DNA from: CAZFAP01 sp964516325
GTDB lineage: Bacteria > Auribacterota > JABMQX01
DNA length: 64,000 nt
Assembly: GCA_964516325.1 (NCBI GenBank)
Contig: CAZFAP010000004.1
Span: 9,917 to 73,916 of the forward strand
Reading direction: 5' to 3'
Part shown: positions 53,832-63,452 of the stretch, one piece after another
How positions within the stretch are numbered: position 1 is the first letter of the stretch
Layout: the number at the start of each line of letters is the position of its first letter
Translations under genes and position numbers: made by a program
The notes under the pieces: model-generated
What the model was told of the DNA's origin: nothing
The model's database searches: none
Seen by the model: only the letters and a program-made list of their open reading frames with translations

Positions 53832-54627
53832 GCTTTGCGTCCCCGGTTTCCGGTTTCCCCGGTGCAGGCGGGCGTACCCCGCGACGCGGTCCACGCTCGG
53901 AAGGAACCGGCTTCCCGGGCGGCCCGTGCCTGTATCCGACGAAGCCGAGCCCGCGCTTGACCATCTCTTCACGCGGGATGGAGTACTTCTGCCCAAAATC
54001 ATGAAGAGCTTTGATGTTCTCGATCCTCACAAAGCGACCCAGCCTCTCGCTACGGTCTCGTCCGTCCGACCGCTCCAGAGCCTCTAATTGCTCCCGAAGC
54101 CAGTTCTTTTCCCTCTCATTTGTCGCTTCGGCGAGCCGTTCCGAGAACCACCCCCGCACCCTATTGTAAAGTTCTTCCTCGGAAATGTGCTTGCCGATCT
54201 TCTCCTTGAGCTGAGCAACCTCTTTCAGAAATTCCTCCCGCCTCGCTGCATCCAAAATCGTCGGCGCAAACGACTCCGCCAGCTTATCCAACCTCCCGCC
54301 AAGCTCCTTCGGGTCGCCCAGGGCCTGCCACATCTGGGCAGGGTCCGGCGGTGGTTCTCCCCCAGGCGCCTGCGGCGGTGGGCCGAACGACCTTCCGGGC
54401 CGGGTGGATTCTGCTGGCGCCTCAATGTCCCTGGCCTCCTCGCCGCCCGGCGGCCGCCCCGGCGACGCGCGAAGTCGCCTCATCTCCTCCTCGATGCGGT
54501 CCAGCCGCCGCTCAATCTGCTCGAGCATCTTCAGGATTTTTGACGACTCCGGGAGTGTCGTTTCCTCCGCAGACGCAAGCGAAAGCACGAGTAGAACTAC
54601 GATTACGACTATCTGTCTTGCGTACAC
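53827..54627 (-). CDS. Secreted coiled-coil, proline-rich protein of unknown function
   Basis: The 266-residue protein starts at GTG 54627 after gggagaag. Signal peptide (IVVIVVLLVLSLASAEE), then a coiled coil (~28-55, ILKMLEQIERRLDRIEEEMRRL), a Pro/Gly-rich linker (~56-100, PGRSFGPPPQAPGG), a second helical region (~105-210) and a basic Pro-rich tail. I recognise no family. The linker resembles the C-terminal tail of the GT-C-like protein at 48.2 kb (RPQSFGPPGEQG). Its stop codon lies in the end of a MITE-like element. Confidence 0.7.
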   Translation of the reverse strand: MYARQIVVIVVLLVLSLASAEETTLPESSKILKMLEQIERRLDRIEEEMRRLRASPGRPPGGEEARDIEAPAESTRPGRSFGPPPQAPGGEPPPDPAQMWQALGDPKELGGRLDKLAESFAPTILDAARREEFLKEVAQLKEKIGKHISEEELYNRVRGWFSERLAEATNEREKNWLREQLEALERSDGRDRSERLGRFVRIENIKALHDFGQKYSIPREEMVKRGLGFVGYRHGPPGKPVPSERGPRRGVRPPAPGKPETGDAKP

Positions 54628-55133
54628 TTTTCTTCTCCCAATATGAAAGTTCGGACGAATTCATCTCCCAGAAGTTTTAACGGCATTATCGGGACTAAGT
54701 TTAATATTGCGAGAATCCGCAGCGCTCGCCCAGAGGGGGTTTGGTTCCATATCGGGGCACAGTCGCGCCCGCGAGAGATTGCTCTTCATCGCCCTCTTTT
54801 CGTGGCAGAGGCTGGATTTCGTGTTCTGTCGCCAGGACACAAATGGCGAAGCGCTTCACCGCGGAGAGCGCGGAGGTCGCGGAGAGGAAGAAATTCGACG
54901 GGATGACAGGATTCACGGGATGATGCGATCTTCTTGTCTATCCTGTTCATCCTGTAGATGCTGCCCAAAGAAAATTCGCACAAAATGATCCTGTCCATCC
55001 TGTGTGGCGCCGAGGGCGCCATTATCCGGTCCACCTCCTCTGCCTGCTTCGCGGCTTTGCGGGAAACTTCCCCAACTTTTGCCGCCGGGTGCGTAGCGCT
55101 CATTTTCAGAGCAGAGAGGACAACCTGTTGCCG
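54628..55133. repeat. Short-period repeat block preceding the C10 peptidase remnant
   Basis: The repeats occupy 54817-55060. Modules in order: gtcgccaggacacaaatggcgaag, caccgcggagagcgcggag, gacaggattcacgggatga, tatcctgttcatcctgtag, gatcctgtccatcctgtgtgg, gcgccgagggcgccattatcc and cgcggctttgcggg. The same modules, some inverted, recur at 56.9-57.1 and 58.9-59.1 kb. It occupies the place where the leader of the C10 peptidase should be. Confidence 0.65.
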
Positions 55134-56384
55134 ATGTCGCCGATCCTCTACTACTCGCTGGAAAGCTCCCTCACTGTCCCCGCGGTTCCGCCAGCTCAGG
55201 CGATTATCGAGGCGTTCGCCGATGAGGTCGAGCGGCTTGAGGAAGGAACAGGCGGGGCGCACCCCTTCTGGGATTTACTGGCCAGAGAAAGGTCGCAGCG
55301 GGTCGCCGATGTGCCGCTCAGTCAATTCCCTTCCGCTCCTGTTGGCCCGCTGCTGACGACCGCCTGGAGCCAGTTGCCGCCCTACATGGACAAGTGCCCC
55401 ATGTACAACGGCGAGCGATGCTGGCCTGGCTGCGTGGCAATCGCAATGGCACAGGTAATGCGCTACTGGCGGTATCCCACGACGAGAACGGGCAATCATT
55501 GTTACTACTGGTCGCTCGGCCAGAAGAATCTCTGCGCGGACTTCGCTTCCACAACCTACGACTGGGCGAACATGCCCGACAAAGCGACGTCCACCAGTCC
55601 TCAGGCGGTCAAAGACGCGGTCGCCACGCTCTGTTACCACTGCGGCGTTGCGCTTGACACGCAATACAGGCCGCGCGGGTCGCCACCCGGACCCGAATAC
55701 TCGACGGGGAGTCCCTATGGGCGGGCACTGACGAAATACTTGGGGTATGCGTACACCCGCTTTGTGGAAAGGTCCGACTACGGCGATTCGCGATGGTTCG
55801 ACCTCCTGCGCGACCAGATTAGCAGAGGGCAACCCGTCCTGTACAGGATTGCCTACGACGGCGCCAGCCACCTGGTCGTTCTGGACGGCTGCGATTACCC
55901 GAACCTTGTGCACCTCAACATGGGATGGGGAGGCGGTCAGAACGGGTGGTACGCCATCGGGACTTCTCAGTCCGTCTCCGACGCGAAGAACTGGGCGGTC
56001 GTTGACATCAAGCCGCACTGCGAACAGACAACGTACTACGTTGACGGAACCGCCGGAGACGACGGCTGGGACGGTACGGCGCCTGTCCATGTCGGCGGTG
56101 AGAATGGGCCTAAGAAGACGATTCAAGCCGCCATCTATGCCACTGGTCCCCGTGACACCGTGCTCGCGGCAGACGGGACGTACACCGGGAAAGGCAACAC
56201 GAATCTGGATTTCGGCGCGAGGGAGAGCTGTGAAGGTCCATCAACCTTCGGCCAGTTCCTCTCGGGGCGGGCATCGCGCATGGATACCATCTCCCCGCTT
56301 TGGCCATCCCCCTATCAGAAAGTCCTTGTTCACTGTTCGTCGCCGTGCTATTCTATCAACGCGCCGTACGAGTCAGAACGCTGA
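55134..56384 (+). pseudogene. C10 (streptopain-like) cysteine peptidase remnant with broken beta-helix tail
   Basis: From ATG 55134 the frame gives the end of a C10 propeptide (SPILYYSLESSLTVP...II.AFADEVE), then the catalytic domain: LLTTAWSQLPPY, Cys100 in RCWPGCVAIAMAQVMRYW, DGASHLVVLDGC with the catalytic His, and HLNMGWGGGQNGWY. After WAVVDIKP a parallel beta-helix domain begins (TYYVDGTAGDDGWDGTAP, TIQAAIYATGPRDTVLAADG) but ends within about 40 residues in unrelated sequence. No signal peptide or propeptide start is present: the upstream DNA is repeat. Thus both ends are lost, although the protease core is intact. C10 enzymes are secreted papain-like proteases. Confidence 0.75.
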
Positions 56385-56468
56385 ACGGGCACAAGTCCCA
56401 TCGGGGCGAAGAGGGACGGAAGATTCCCGGAGCGAGCAACGAGACTCATGGCCCGAACAACTCCATAC

Positions 56469-56542
56469 GCGCCCGTAGCTCAGTTGGATAGAGCAACGGA
56501 TTTCTAATCCGTGGGTCACAGGTTCGAGTCCTGCCGGGCGCG
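56469..56542 (+). tRNA. trnR: tRNA-Arg (anticodon UCU)
   Basis: A 74-base cloverleaf: acceptor gcgcccg/cgggcgc with discriminator G, D arm gctc...gagc, anticodon stem acgga/tccgt with loop tttctaa (anticodon TCT, AGA codon) and T arm cagg-ttcgagt-cctg, whose first pair is an A-C mismatch. CCA is not encoded. It lies 85 bases after the C10 peptidase remnant and before a repeat-rich gap, a common setting for integration scars, though no integrase is seen. Confidence 0.93.
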
Positions 56543-57249
56543 CTTTCGCTTTCTGGGAAGGGGGCAAGGGAGGGCTTCACTGCCCGGAAAATCGGCGTCA
56601 CGCAGCCAGGATCAGGACTTGGGAGGTCTCTCGCAAAGCCGCAAGCACGCAAAGCAGAACACCGGATGAATTCTTGCCCCGCCGTGGGCGGGGTTGGCGA
56701 CAGAGGACGAAATTCGGCTTCTCCTGTGAAAATGAGCCGGACGCAACCAACATTCTCATGCTCTCCGGGTGAACGAAGTTCATGAGCCACTGCGGTAACC
56801 CGTGACTCTTGGGGCCACAAGGGGATAATAGCCCGACCTTCCGGATCGCGCCGCACAATCGTTGTCCTCCTCATCCGCGTTCATCTGCGTTGATCTGCCC
56901 CGAAAATCGGCCCCGCGCAGCCAGGACCGGAACCTGGCCCTGCCCTTGGCCGGGTCGCAAAGGCGTCAAGCACGCAAAGCAGGTGGACAGGATAATGGCG
57001 CCCTCGGCGCCACACGGGATAGACAGCGCAATCCGGTCAATGCTGTTGTCCTGTCGAATTTGTTCCCCTCTGCGATCTCCGCGGTGAGTCCCTTCCGAGA
57101 GTCAGGCATTCCACCCATTGCTTAAGGGGCTTGCTCGGAGCGGGAGAGTGTGTTAGGCTTTCGCTCTCGGCGGGGCGGGCACGGACAGGGAGAGCAACGT
57201 GCCCCCGTAACCAAAAGCGTGCGTTCACGTCTTCAGGGAGGGGTGACAA
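56543..57249. repeat. Repeat-filled gap after the tRNA
   Basis: A block near 56588 (aaatcggcgtcacgcagcca then ggatcaggactt) is repeated near 56912 (aaatcggccccgcgcagcca then ggaccggaacct), each followed by a gcaaagccgcaagcacgcaaag-type module. Others are ccccgccgtgggcgggg, gggtgaacgaagttcatgag (also at 18998), catccgcgttcatctgcgtt, gcgccctcggcgccacac and ctctgcgatctccgcggtga. No gene is supported. Confidence 0.65.
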
Positions 57250-57759
57250 ATGTACGTCATGGAAGCTATCAAGCAGAGAAGAAGTATCCGCAACTTCGCG
57301 AACCGCCCGGTGGAAGAGGAAAAGCTCAACCTCATCCTCGAAGCGGCGAGGTTGTCTCCATCCGCCGCCAACAGGCAGGAGTGGCGGTTCGTGATCGTCC
57401 GGGACAAGGAGACTCGCCAGAAGTTGATGAGAGCCGCCAAGGGGCAGGCGTTCGTGGGTCAGGCGCCGGTCGTGGTCGCAGCCTGCGCGGAAACCGACAA
57501 TCACGTGATGACCTGCGGGCAGCTTTGCTATCCGATAGACGTGGCGATAGCCATAGACCACATGACGCTCAAGGCGGTGGAGGAGGGTCTCGGAACCTGC
57601 TGGATCGGGGCGTTCTACGAGAACGAGGTGAAGAAAATCCTCGGCATCCCCGACGACATCCGGGTCGTCCAGTTGCTCACGCTCGGCTACCCGGAAGAAG
57701 TCCCTCCGCCAAGACCGAGATTGTCTTTGGGCGAAATCGTGCACTACGAGAAGTGGTAG
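57250..57759 (+). CDS. Nitroreductase-family flavoprotein
   Basis: The 169-residue protein starts at ATG 57250 behind agggagggg. Nitroreductase-fold motifs: MEAIKQRRSIRNFANRPV (FMN phosphate-binding Arg/Ser), LEAARLSPSAANRQEWRFV, CAETDNH, CYPIDVAIAIDHMTLKAVEEGLGTCWIGAF and the C-terminal LLTLGYPEEVPPPRPR. It is a compact FMN-dependent NAD(P)H oxidoreductase; substrates in this family vary widely (nitroaromatics, quinones, enones). Stands alone. Confidence 0.93.
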   Translation: MYVMEAIKQRRSIRNFANRPVEEEKLNLILEAARLSPSAANRQEWRFVIVRDKETRQKLMRAAKGQAFVGQAPVVVAACAETDNHVMTCGQLCYPIDVAIAIDHMTLKAVEEGLGTCWIGAFYENEVKKILGIPDDIRVVQLLTLGYPEEVPPPRPRLSLGEIVHYEKW

Positions 57760-58170
57760 GGTGACCCGGGCTCTAACCGCTTACGAGCGCAGAGCGCGCA
57801 GAGGGTACGGAGGCAGACGGGATAGCGCAATTCTCTGGATCCCCCCGTCCGTCCTTCATGCGGATGCCTTGAAGTGCTGAAGTGTTGCTTCAGTCCCGCC
57901 ATTGGCGGGAGAGGGCTTCTCCCCCACTCCAACGTGTCCGGCGACGCACTGGTTTTTCTCGAGCGGATGCGAAGAAGCTTGCCCCAGTTGCCCGGGTTGG
58001 AAAGGGAAGCCGGGGCGACCGTGCTGTTTCACGACACGCGCAGATGCAAATCCTCGGATGACCGGCTGAAGAAGAATATGCAGCGGCACGACAACGAGGG
58101 GAATCTTGTCACGTGTCGTCGGATAATCGAACGGGAGCGACGGGGCCGGTGGGGATGGAGGCGAATGGCG
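57760..58170. other. Gap with minor repeats, no supported gene
   Basis: cgcagagcgcgcagagg and a tcccgccattggcggga hairpin (57893-57910) occur near the left. The rest is an open upstream extension of the next gene without signal peptide or ribosome site, so I treat it as non-coding. Confidence 0.45.
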
Positions 58171-58989
58171 ATGCGTAAGGTGACGTTCCTCGTAGTGGTT
58201 GTGGCGCTGTCGTATCACGCGACGGCGGGAGAGGATAGCGGGCAAGGCGTAAAGGAGTTGATCGAGGCTCTCCGGTCGCCGACGATGGAGGAGAGGGCGA
58301 AGGCCATGAGCGAGATTCGCCGACAAAGGATAGATCTCATCCGAGCGCTCATTGACATCGTTGCGACGGCTTCCGATGAGGAAAGCACGAGCAAGGACGA
58401 ATGGCGACGCTGGCAAAGCCCAAAGTATGTTGCGATAAGTTTGTTAGGAGAGCTGCGCGCGGAGGAAGCCGTTAATGTGCTCGCCTGGAACATCACGTGG
58501 CGAGTGAGACTCACATATGGCGGTTACGAAACAGGGTCCATCTCGCGGCAGTTTCCCGCAGCCTACAGCCTCGCAAGAATTGGGAGTCCCGCCGTGCCAA
58601 AAATCTTGTCCAAGCTGCGAATGACCAAGGACCCGCTGGAGCGCCATCTGTGCGTCTGGGCTCTCGTAGCGATGGAACAATGGATGGAGGGACGCGCTGT
58701 AGCCAGGTTTCGACTCCTAAAGGCAATCGAGGGGGATATACTGTCCGGCATGAAACCCAATCTCGAGGCTGCCCTGCCATATTTGGACAAAAAGGACCTT
58801 GAGCTCGCCCCAGAACAAGACGCGGAGAGCGCTCCTGATTCCCTGGAGGCTCACCCCGGGGCACAGCGCCTTCGCGAGAGAGCACAGGAGTGGCGAGAAG
58901 GTGGGGCTCTCGCAAAGGCGCCAAGCACGCAAAGTTTGGACTTCCGGCCATTCCCTGCCAGTTTTCTTTGGACAGGATTCACAGGATGA
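58171..58989 (+). CDS. Secreted HEAT-repeat-like protein with repeat-derived C-terminus
   Basis: The 272-residue frame starts at ATG 58171, nine bases after ggagg (ATG 58165 is too close to it). A signal peptide (RKVTFLVVVVALSYHATAG) precedes HEAT-like helical pairs (GVKELIEALRSPTMEERAKAM, KYVAISLLGELRAEEAVNVL, AYSLARIGSPAVPKILSKL, RHLCVWALVAMEQWM). The final ~28 residues (ALAKAPSTQSLDF...WTGFTG) are encoded by an intergenic repeat block, and the stop is the TGA in acaggatgaacagg. The original C-terminus has been lost or replaced. Function unknown. Confidence 0.75.
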   Translation: MRKVTFLVVVVALSYHATAGEDSGQGVKELIEALRSPTMEERAKAMSEIRRQRIDLIRALIDIVATASDEESTSKDEWRRWQSPKYVAISLLGELRAEEAVNVLAWNITWRVRLTYGGYETGSISRQFPAAYSLARIGSPAVPKILSKLRMTKDPLERHLCVWALVAMEQWMEGRAVARFRLLKAIEGDILSGMKPNLEAALPYLDKKDLELAPEQDAESAPDSLEAHPGAQRLRERAQEWREGGALAKAPSTQSLDFRPFPASFLWTGFTG

Positions 58990-59085
58990 ACAGGATTTGA
59001 TGCTTCAGGATCATCCGGTCAATCCTGTCATCCTGTCGAATGTCTTCTTCTCTGCGACCTCTGCGGTGAGTCCGCCCCGTAACTG
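58905..59085. repeat. Short-period repeat block overlapping the HEAT gene end
   Basis: Modules in order: ctcgcaaaggcgccaagcac gcaaag, ggacaggattcacaggatga acaggattt, gatcatccggtcaatcctgt catcctgtcgaat and ctctgcgacctctgcggtga. The second and third modules are near-complements and can form a long hairpin. Confidence 0.7.
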
Positions 59086-59114
59086 AGCGATTACCAGATG
59101 AGGGCTTTTTCGGT

Positions 59115-59143
59115 TTGAAAGGTCTCCAGATAGCTGGTATCAT
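59115..59143 (+). promoter_or_regulatory. recA promoter
   Basis: TTGAAA (59115-59120), a 17-base spacer and TATCAT (59138-59143) give a near-consensus promoter with a leader of about 45 bases before ATG 59195. I see no LexA site of the Escherichia or Bacillus type across it. Confidence 0.65.
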
Positions 59144-59194
59144 GCGGTCATCAAAAACCTTTCGGCAAGTCACACCATTTGCGGGGGTTCAATC

Positions 59195-60202
59195 ATGGCG
59201 GAAAAAAACGAAGCGGATAAGAGAAAAGCCCTTCAGATAGCAGTAGCTCAGATAGAGAAGCAGTTTGGGGCGGGCTCCATTATGCGCCTGGGGTCGGACG
59301 CAGCGAAGGTCAAGGTTTCGGTGATACCGACGGGAGCTCTTTCGCTCGACATCGCGCTCGGCGTGGGCGGCGTTCCCCGCGGAAGAGTCACGGAGATTTT
59401 CGGGCCAGAGGCTTCGGGGAAGTCCACGCTTGCGCTTCACGTTGTCGCCAACGCTCAACGGAACGAAGGGCTGGCGGCGTACATTGACGCGGAACACGCT
59501 CTGGACCCGGGATACATGGAGAAGATCGGGGTGAATCTTGACGACCTTTTGATTTCGCAGCCGGATTGTGGAGAGGACGCGCTCAACATTGCGGAGATGC
59601 TGGTGCGCAGCAGTGCGATTGACGTGGTCGTGGTGGATTCGGTGGCGGCGCTCGTGCCCCGGGCCGAACTGGAAGGAGAAATCGGAGACGTACATGTCGG
59701 ACTCCAGGCTCGGCTGATGTCGCAGGCTCTCCGAAAGCTCTCTGCGGCGGTTGCGAAATCAAACACGTGCGTGATTTTCGTAAATCAAATCCGGGAAAAA
59801 ATCGGGGTCATGTTCGGGAATCCCGAAACTACTCCGGGCGGAAGGGCGTTAAAATTCTACGCGAGCGTTCGGATTGACTTGAGGAGAACGGAGTCCATCA
59901 AGACATCGAATGGGGAGGTCGTTGGAAACCGCACCCAGGCAAAAGTCGTCAAAAACAAGGTCGCGCCGCCCTTCAAGAAGGCGGAGTTCGACCTTATGTT
60001 CAACGAAGGGATTTCGATGGCAGGGTCCATCCTCGATCTTGCACTGGAACACGGGATTGTGGACAAGAAGGGATCCTGGTTCACGTTTGGCGACGAGCGC
60101 CTCGCGCAAGGGCGAGAAGCCGCCAAAGAGGAACTGAAGAATAACCAGAAACTATTGAATGAAATTGTCGCCAGGATCAAGGAAAAGGCGAAACTGAAGT
60201 GA
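59195..60202 (+). CDS. recA: Recombinase RecA
   Basis: The 335-residue protein starts at ATG 59195 after gcgggggttc. Canonical features: KQFGAGSIMRLG, Walker A GPEASGKST, YIDAEHALDPGYMEKIGV, LLISQPDCGEDALNI (usually QPDTGEQALEI), Walker B VVVVDSVAALVPRAELEGEIGD, the loop-2 region and VIFVNQIREKIGVMFGNPETTPGG, ending in a lysine-rich tail. It forms filaments on single-stranded DNA for recombination and repair. Its end is 11 bases before the protease start, so the two are likely cotranscribed. Confidence 0.98.
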   Translation: MAEKNEADKRKALQIAVAQIEKQFGAGSIMRLGSDAAKVKVSVIPTGALSLDIALGVGGVPRGRVTEIFGPEASGKSTLALHVVANAQRNEGLAAYIDAEHALDPGYMEKIGVNLDDLLISQPDCGEDALNIAEMLVRSSAIDVVVVDSVAALVPRAELEGEIGDVHVGLQARLMSQALRKLSAAVAKSNTCVIFVNQIREKIGVMFGNPETTPGGRALKFYASVRIDLRRTESIKTSNGEVVGNRTQAKVVKNKVAPPFKKAEFDLMFNEGISMAGSILDLALEHGIVDKKGSWFTFGDERLAQGREAAKEELKNNQKLLNEIVARIKEKAKLK

Positions 60203-60213
60203 GGAGTTGGAGT

Positions 60214-61431
60214 ATGAGGAAACTCATTGGGAGAAGAATGACGGGGATAGCGGTCCTATCCCTTTTCGCGGTAGTCGCTGTCAGGTTTCTCGTTTCCCCC
60301 GGAGCGCTGGGCGAGACAAAGAGCGAACGGATGAACCAGGCACTCGCGGTGCAAGACGCATTCGTGGAGGTGGCGGAGACGGCGGCGAAGGCGGTCGTGA
60401 CAATCGGCGCGGAAGATAAGGTGCTGGTAGAAGACCTGTTCACCCGGTATTTTCTGGGCGTGCAAGGGCTGGGATCGGGGGTGATTTTCGACAAAAGAGG
60501 ATACGTAATAACCAACGACCACGTCATTGAGATTCTCACAGACAGGAGGGTCATTCGAACGGGGGACGAGCGTATCCGGGTCACGGTGGGGAAGGTTGCT
60601 TCGGATATCAAGGTCACTCTGCCGGATGGGAGGAGCTTTCCCGCGAAGGTTCAAGGACGGGATCGGTTGCTGGACATCGCGGTGTTGAAGATGGAGGGCG
60701 TCGAGGGGCAGGAGTTGCCGGCGGCGGCGCTGGGCGATTCCTCAAAGGTAAGGGTTGGGGAGCTTGTGCTGGCGATTGGCAACCCGTACGGCGGCTACGA
60801 GTATCTGGACAGCCCGCAGCCGACGGTGACCAACGGCATAGTCAGCGCGCTCGAACGGACGTTCCGGTCGGATGACGAACGGCGGTCGTACGGCCGTCTG
60901 ATTCAAACGAGCGCCGCAATCAACCGTGGCAACAGCGGCGGGCCACTGGTGAACCTAAATGGAGAGGTCATCGGGATCAACGCCGCCATATTCAGCACCT
61001 CACAGGGCTCGGAAGGCGTCGGGTTTGCGATTCCGATCAACCGGGTCCAGGCGAGGCTGAAAACGCTCATCGCCGGAGAGAAGATCGAGTACGGGTATCT
61101 GGGAGTCCTGCCCGAGCAGATAGACCCGCGGAAGCCCGAGGTCCTCAGCAAGAGGCTCGGGCGCGATATCCCCCGCGGTGTGATCGTCGCCTACGTGGAC
61201 CCGGATAGCCCGGCGGATAAGGCGGGCCTCAAGGAAGATGACATCATCGTCAAACTGGGCGACAAGGCGATCGTGAACAGCGCGCAGTTGATTGACATAC
61301 TTGCCAACATGGCGGTCGGGACAAAGATGCCGGTCACTATGGTCCGAGACGGGAAGCGCATCGTCAAGGAAGTGACCGTCGGAGGGCAGTACAAGCCGTA
61401 CTGGGGGTGGAATGGAGAGAGGGAAGATTAG
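60214..61431 (+). CDS. HtrA/DegP-type periplasmic serine protease with one PDZ domain
   Basis: The 405-residue protein starts at ATG 60214 behind gaggagttggag. An N-terminal hydrophobic segment (~9-30) is an anchor or signal. The trypsin-like domain has the full triad: His103 in ITNDHVIE, Asp154 in RLLDIAVLKM and Ser241 in NRGNSGGPLVNLNG. One PDZ domain follows (~305-400: YLGVLPEQID, VDPDSPADKAGLKEDDIIVKLGD). The single PDZ resembles DegS/HtrA-like regulators rather than DegP with two. It acts in envelope protein quality control. It sits directly after recA. Confidence 0.94.
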   Translation: MRKLIGRRMTGIAVLSLFAVVAVRFLVSPGALGETKSERMNQALAVQDAFVEVAETAAKAVVTIGAEDKVLVEDLFTRYFLGVQGLGSGVIFDKRGYVITNDHVIEILTDRRVIRTGDERIRVTVGKVASDIKVTLPDGRSFPAKVQGRDRLLDIAVLKMEGVEGQELPAAALGDSSKVRVGELVLAIGNPYGGYEYLDSPQPTVTNGIVSALERTFRSDDERRSYGRLIQTSAAINRGNSGGPLVNLNGEVIGINAAIFSTSQGSEGVGFAIPINRVQARLKTLIAGEKIEYGYLGVLPEQIDPRKPEVLSKRLGRDIPRGVIVAYVDPDSPADKAGLKEDDIIVKLGDKAIVNSAQLIDILANMAVGTKMPVTMVRDGKRIVKEVTVGGQYKPYWGWNGERED

Positions 61432-61658
61432 TGCCCGGACCACGAGGTGGTCGCTGTTCCGGGCCGGGCGCATCGGGACAAAACGGAATGTGGGTCTGGG
61501 GAGGAATTCTCAGACCCCTTTTTCATCACCCGAAGGCAGAGTGTGCCGAAGGCAGGAAAAGACGCAACCGGGTCCGGCGGAGAAGAAACGTCGCCCCGAA
61601 GGACGGGGCTTGGTATTTCGCGCCGGACCGGGGTGCGACTTGCGATGAGGTGGCTGCC

Positions 61659-63413
61659 ATGGTCGGGACGTACCAATTCGAGGAATATATGTCGAGCGCA
61701 AGGGAGGCGCTCCACGACGGAAATACGGACACCGCGATGGACTGGGTGAACCAGGCGCTTTCGCTCTCCAAGCATCTGGACGAGGAAGCCATTGCGCAGG
61801 CCCATCAGTTGAAAGCACAGGTGCTGGTCGCTCAGGAGGAGTATGCCGAGGCGGAGGAGGCGTTGCTGAAGTCTCTCGACCTGTTCGGGCGAAACGCGGA
61901 AGGCCATTTCCTCCTGGGGGAACTCGCCCTTCTCGACGGGAGAATCGAGGAGGCGACATCCGCTTTTGAATCGGCGACCGAGCTCTCCCCGGAAAGCGCG
62001 CACGCCCTGTCCATGCTGATTTTCTGCCGTGCTCAGTTCGGGAAGCAGGAGGCTGCGAGGGAGGCTTTCGAGAAGTGCGTCGGGCGGGACCCGGGACTCG
62101 CAGATGCTCATTACCACATGGGAATATGCCTCTTGCGAGAGAGGAGACCGGAGGCAAGGGAGCTTTTTGAGAAAGCGTTGTCGCTCAACCCGGTTCTGTC
62201 GGGGCCGCATTACTATTTGGGTCGTATCGCGATGGCGGATGGCGACCTGGCCGGAGCGGAGAGGCAATTCCAAAGGGAGATGGAGCTGAACCCCGCGAAT
62301 TCGCTGGCGGAATTTCAGTTGATCCGCTCGTACCTTGTGGGGGCGCCGTGGCAGGAGGCGGTGGACCTGTTTGACAAGCACTTCCCGTCGGAGGATTTCT
62401 GCGACATACCGGCGCTGAAGAGCTGTCGTTTCCATTTCAATTACGAGTTGCTCGACGGGAAATTCGAGCCGTTCATCGAAGCTATCGAAAGGGAACTTCC
62501 CCAGACGCCGGAGAACCTTTTCCACGAGGCTAAGGTGTACCGTCTGAAATCGCTGTTCGGAGAGGCGATAGAGGTCCTGAAGAAAATCATAGAATCGGAG
62601 TCCCATTTTCGTCCGGCTTATCTTGAGCTTTCAGAGCTGTACGGGGAGCAGGATGAGTTCCGACGTGCCAGCGGGGTGCTGGAGCAGGCAGCCGAAGTTT
62701 TTCAGGATGCGGAGGCTTACTGCTCATTGAGCAGAGCATATATCTCGGAGGGGAGGTACACCGAAGCCGAAGAGGCGGCCCGAAAAGCCGTGCCGCTGAG
62801 ACCGGACCTCGCGGAGACACATTATCTCCTCGGAGCGATTTTGACAGAGACGGCGAGCCGTGGGGCGGACCCGGAGGAGCGCATGCGAGAGGCAAAGCAG
62901 GCTCTCAGGACTGCCCTGGAGATTGACCCGAGTCACACGCACGCTAAGTCGTATCTGATGCACATCGCTTTTCAGGGCAAGGACTATTCGGAATGCATCC
63001 AGATTGCGGAGAAAATGCTGAGCGAAAACCCGGAAGACCGCATGGCACTGTGGTATTCGGGGCGGTGCCTTCAGGCAATGGGGGAGATGGCTCGGGCGGA
63101 GGAGCGTCTCGCAAAGCTCGTCGAGACGCATCCCGAGGACCAATCGGGTCGGGGAGCGCTGGCGGAGGTTTATCGCGCCCAGGGGAAGTTCCAGGAAGCT
63201 GCGGAGGAACTCGAGCAGGCGGTCGCCGTCCCAGGGAGAAGGCCCCTGCCAGACTTGTTGTTCCTCCTCGGCGAAATCTACCTCCAGGATCTCAAGCAGC
63301 CCGCCAAATCTCGAGAGTATTTCCTCCGGTTTCTGCACGCGGCGCCGCCGGGGCATCCGAATTCCGAGCGGGCGAAACGGCTTCTGGGTGGAGCCGTCGT
63401 TAGCGAGGACTGA
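61659..63413 (+). CDS. Large TPR-repeat protein
   Basis: The 584-residue protein is taken from ATG 61659 (gatgaggtgg upstream); the frame is open back to 61407 but that part overlaps the protease end and looks non-coding. About fourteen TPR hairpins fill residues ~5-575 (EEYAEAEEALLKSLDLFGRNAEGHFLLG, GRIEEATSAFESATELSPESA, GRYTEAEEAARKAVPLRPDLAETHYLLG, GKFQEAAEELEQAVAVPG). No signal peptide, so it is cytoplasmic or a membrane-associated scaffold. No enzymatic domain. Partner unknown. Confidence 0.88.
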   Translation: MVGTYQFEEYMSSAREALHDGNTDTAMDWVNQALSLSKHLDEEAIAQAHQLKAQVLVAQEEYAEAEEALLKSLDLFGRNAEGHFLLGELALLDGRIEEATSAFESATELSPESAHALSMLIFCRAQFGKQEAAREAFEKCVGRDPGLADAHYHMGICLLRERRPEARELFEKALSLNPVLSGPHYYLGRIAMADGDLAGAERQFQREMELNPANSLAEFQLIRSYLVGAPWQEAVDLFDKHFPSEDFCDIPALKSCRFHFNYELLDGKFEPFIEAIERELPQTPENLFHEAKVYRLKSLFGEAIEVLKKIIESESHFRPAYLELSELYGEQDEFRRASGVLEQAAEVFQDAEAYCSLSRAYISEGRYTEAEEAARKAVPLRPDLAETHYLLGAILTETASRGADPEERMREAKQALRTALEIDPSHTHAKSYLMHIAFQGKDYSECIQIAEKMLSENPEDRMALWYSGRCLQAMGEMARAEERLAKLVETHPEDQSGRGALAEVYRAQGKFQEAAEELEQAVAVPGRRPLPDLLFLLGEIYLQDLKQPAKSREYFLRFLHAAPPGHPNSERAKRLLGGAVVSED

Positions 63414-63452
63414 CGACGGGTCATTCCCGGGCACGCACCCAGCCTCAGCAGG

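Noticed and set aside
56469..57249. Genomic island integrated at the tRNA-Arg gene
   Set aside because: No integrase and no repeated tRNA 3-prime end were found nearby; only dispersed repeats.
61407..61658. Upstream extension of the TPR gene
   Set aside because: It overlaps the HtrA-type gene end, lacks a ribosome site and has Arg/Gly-rich shadow composition; ATG 61659 is preferred.
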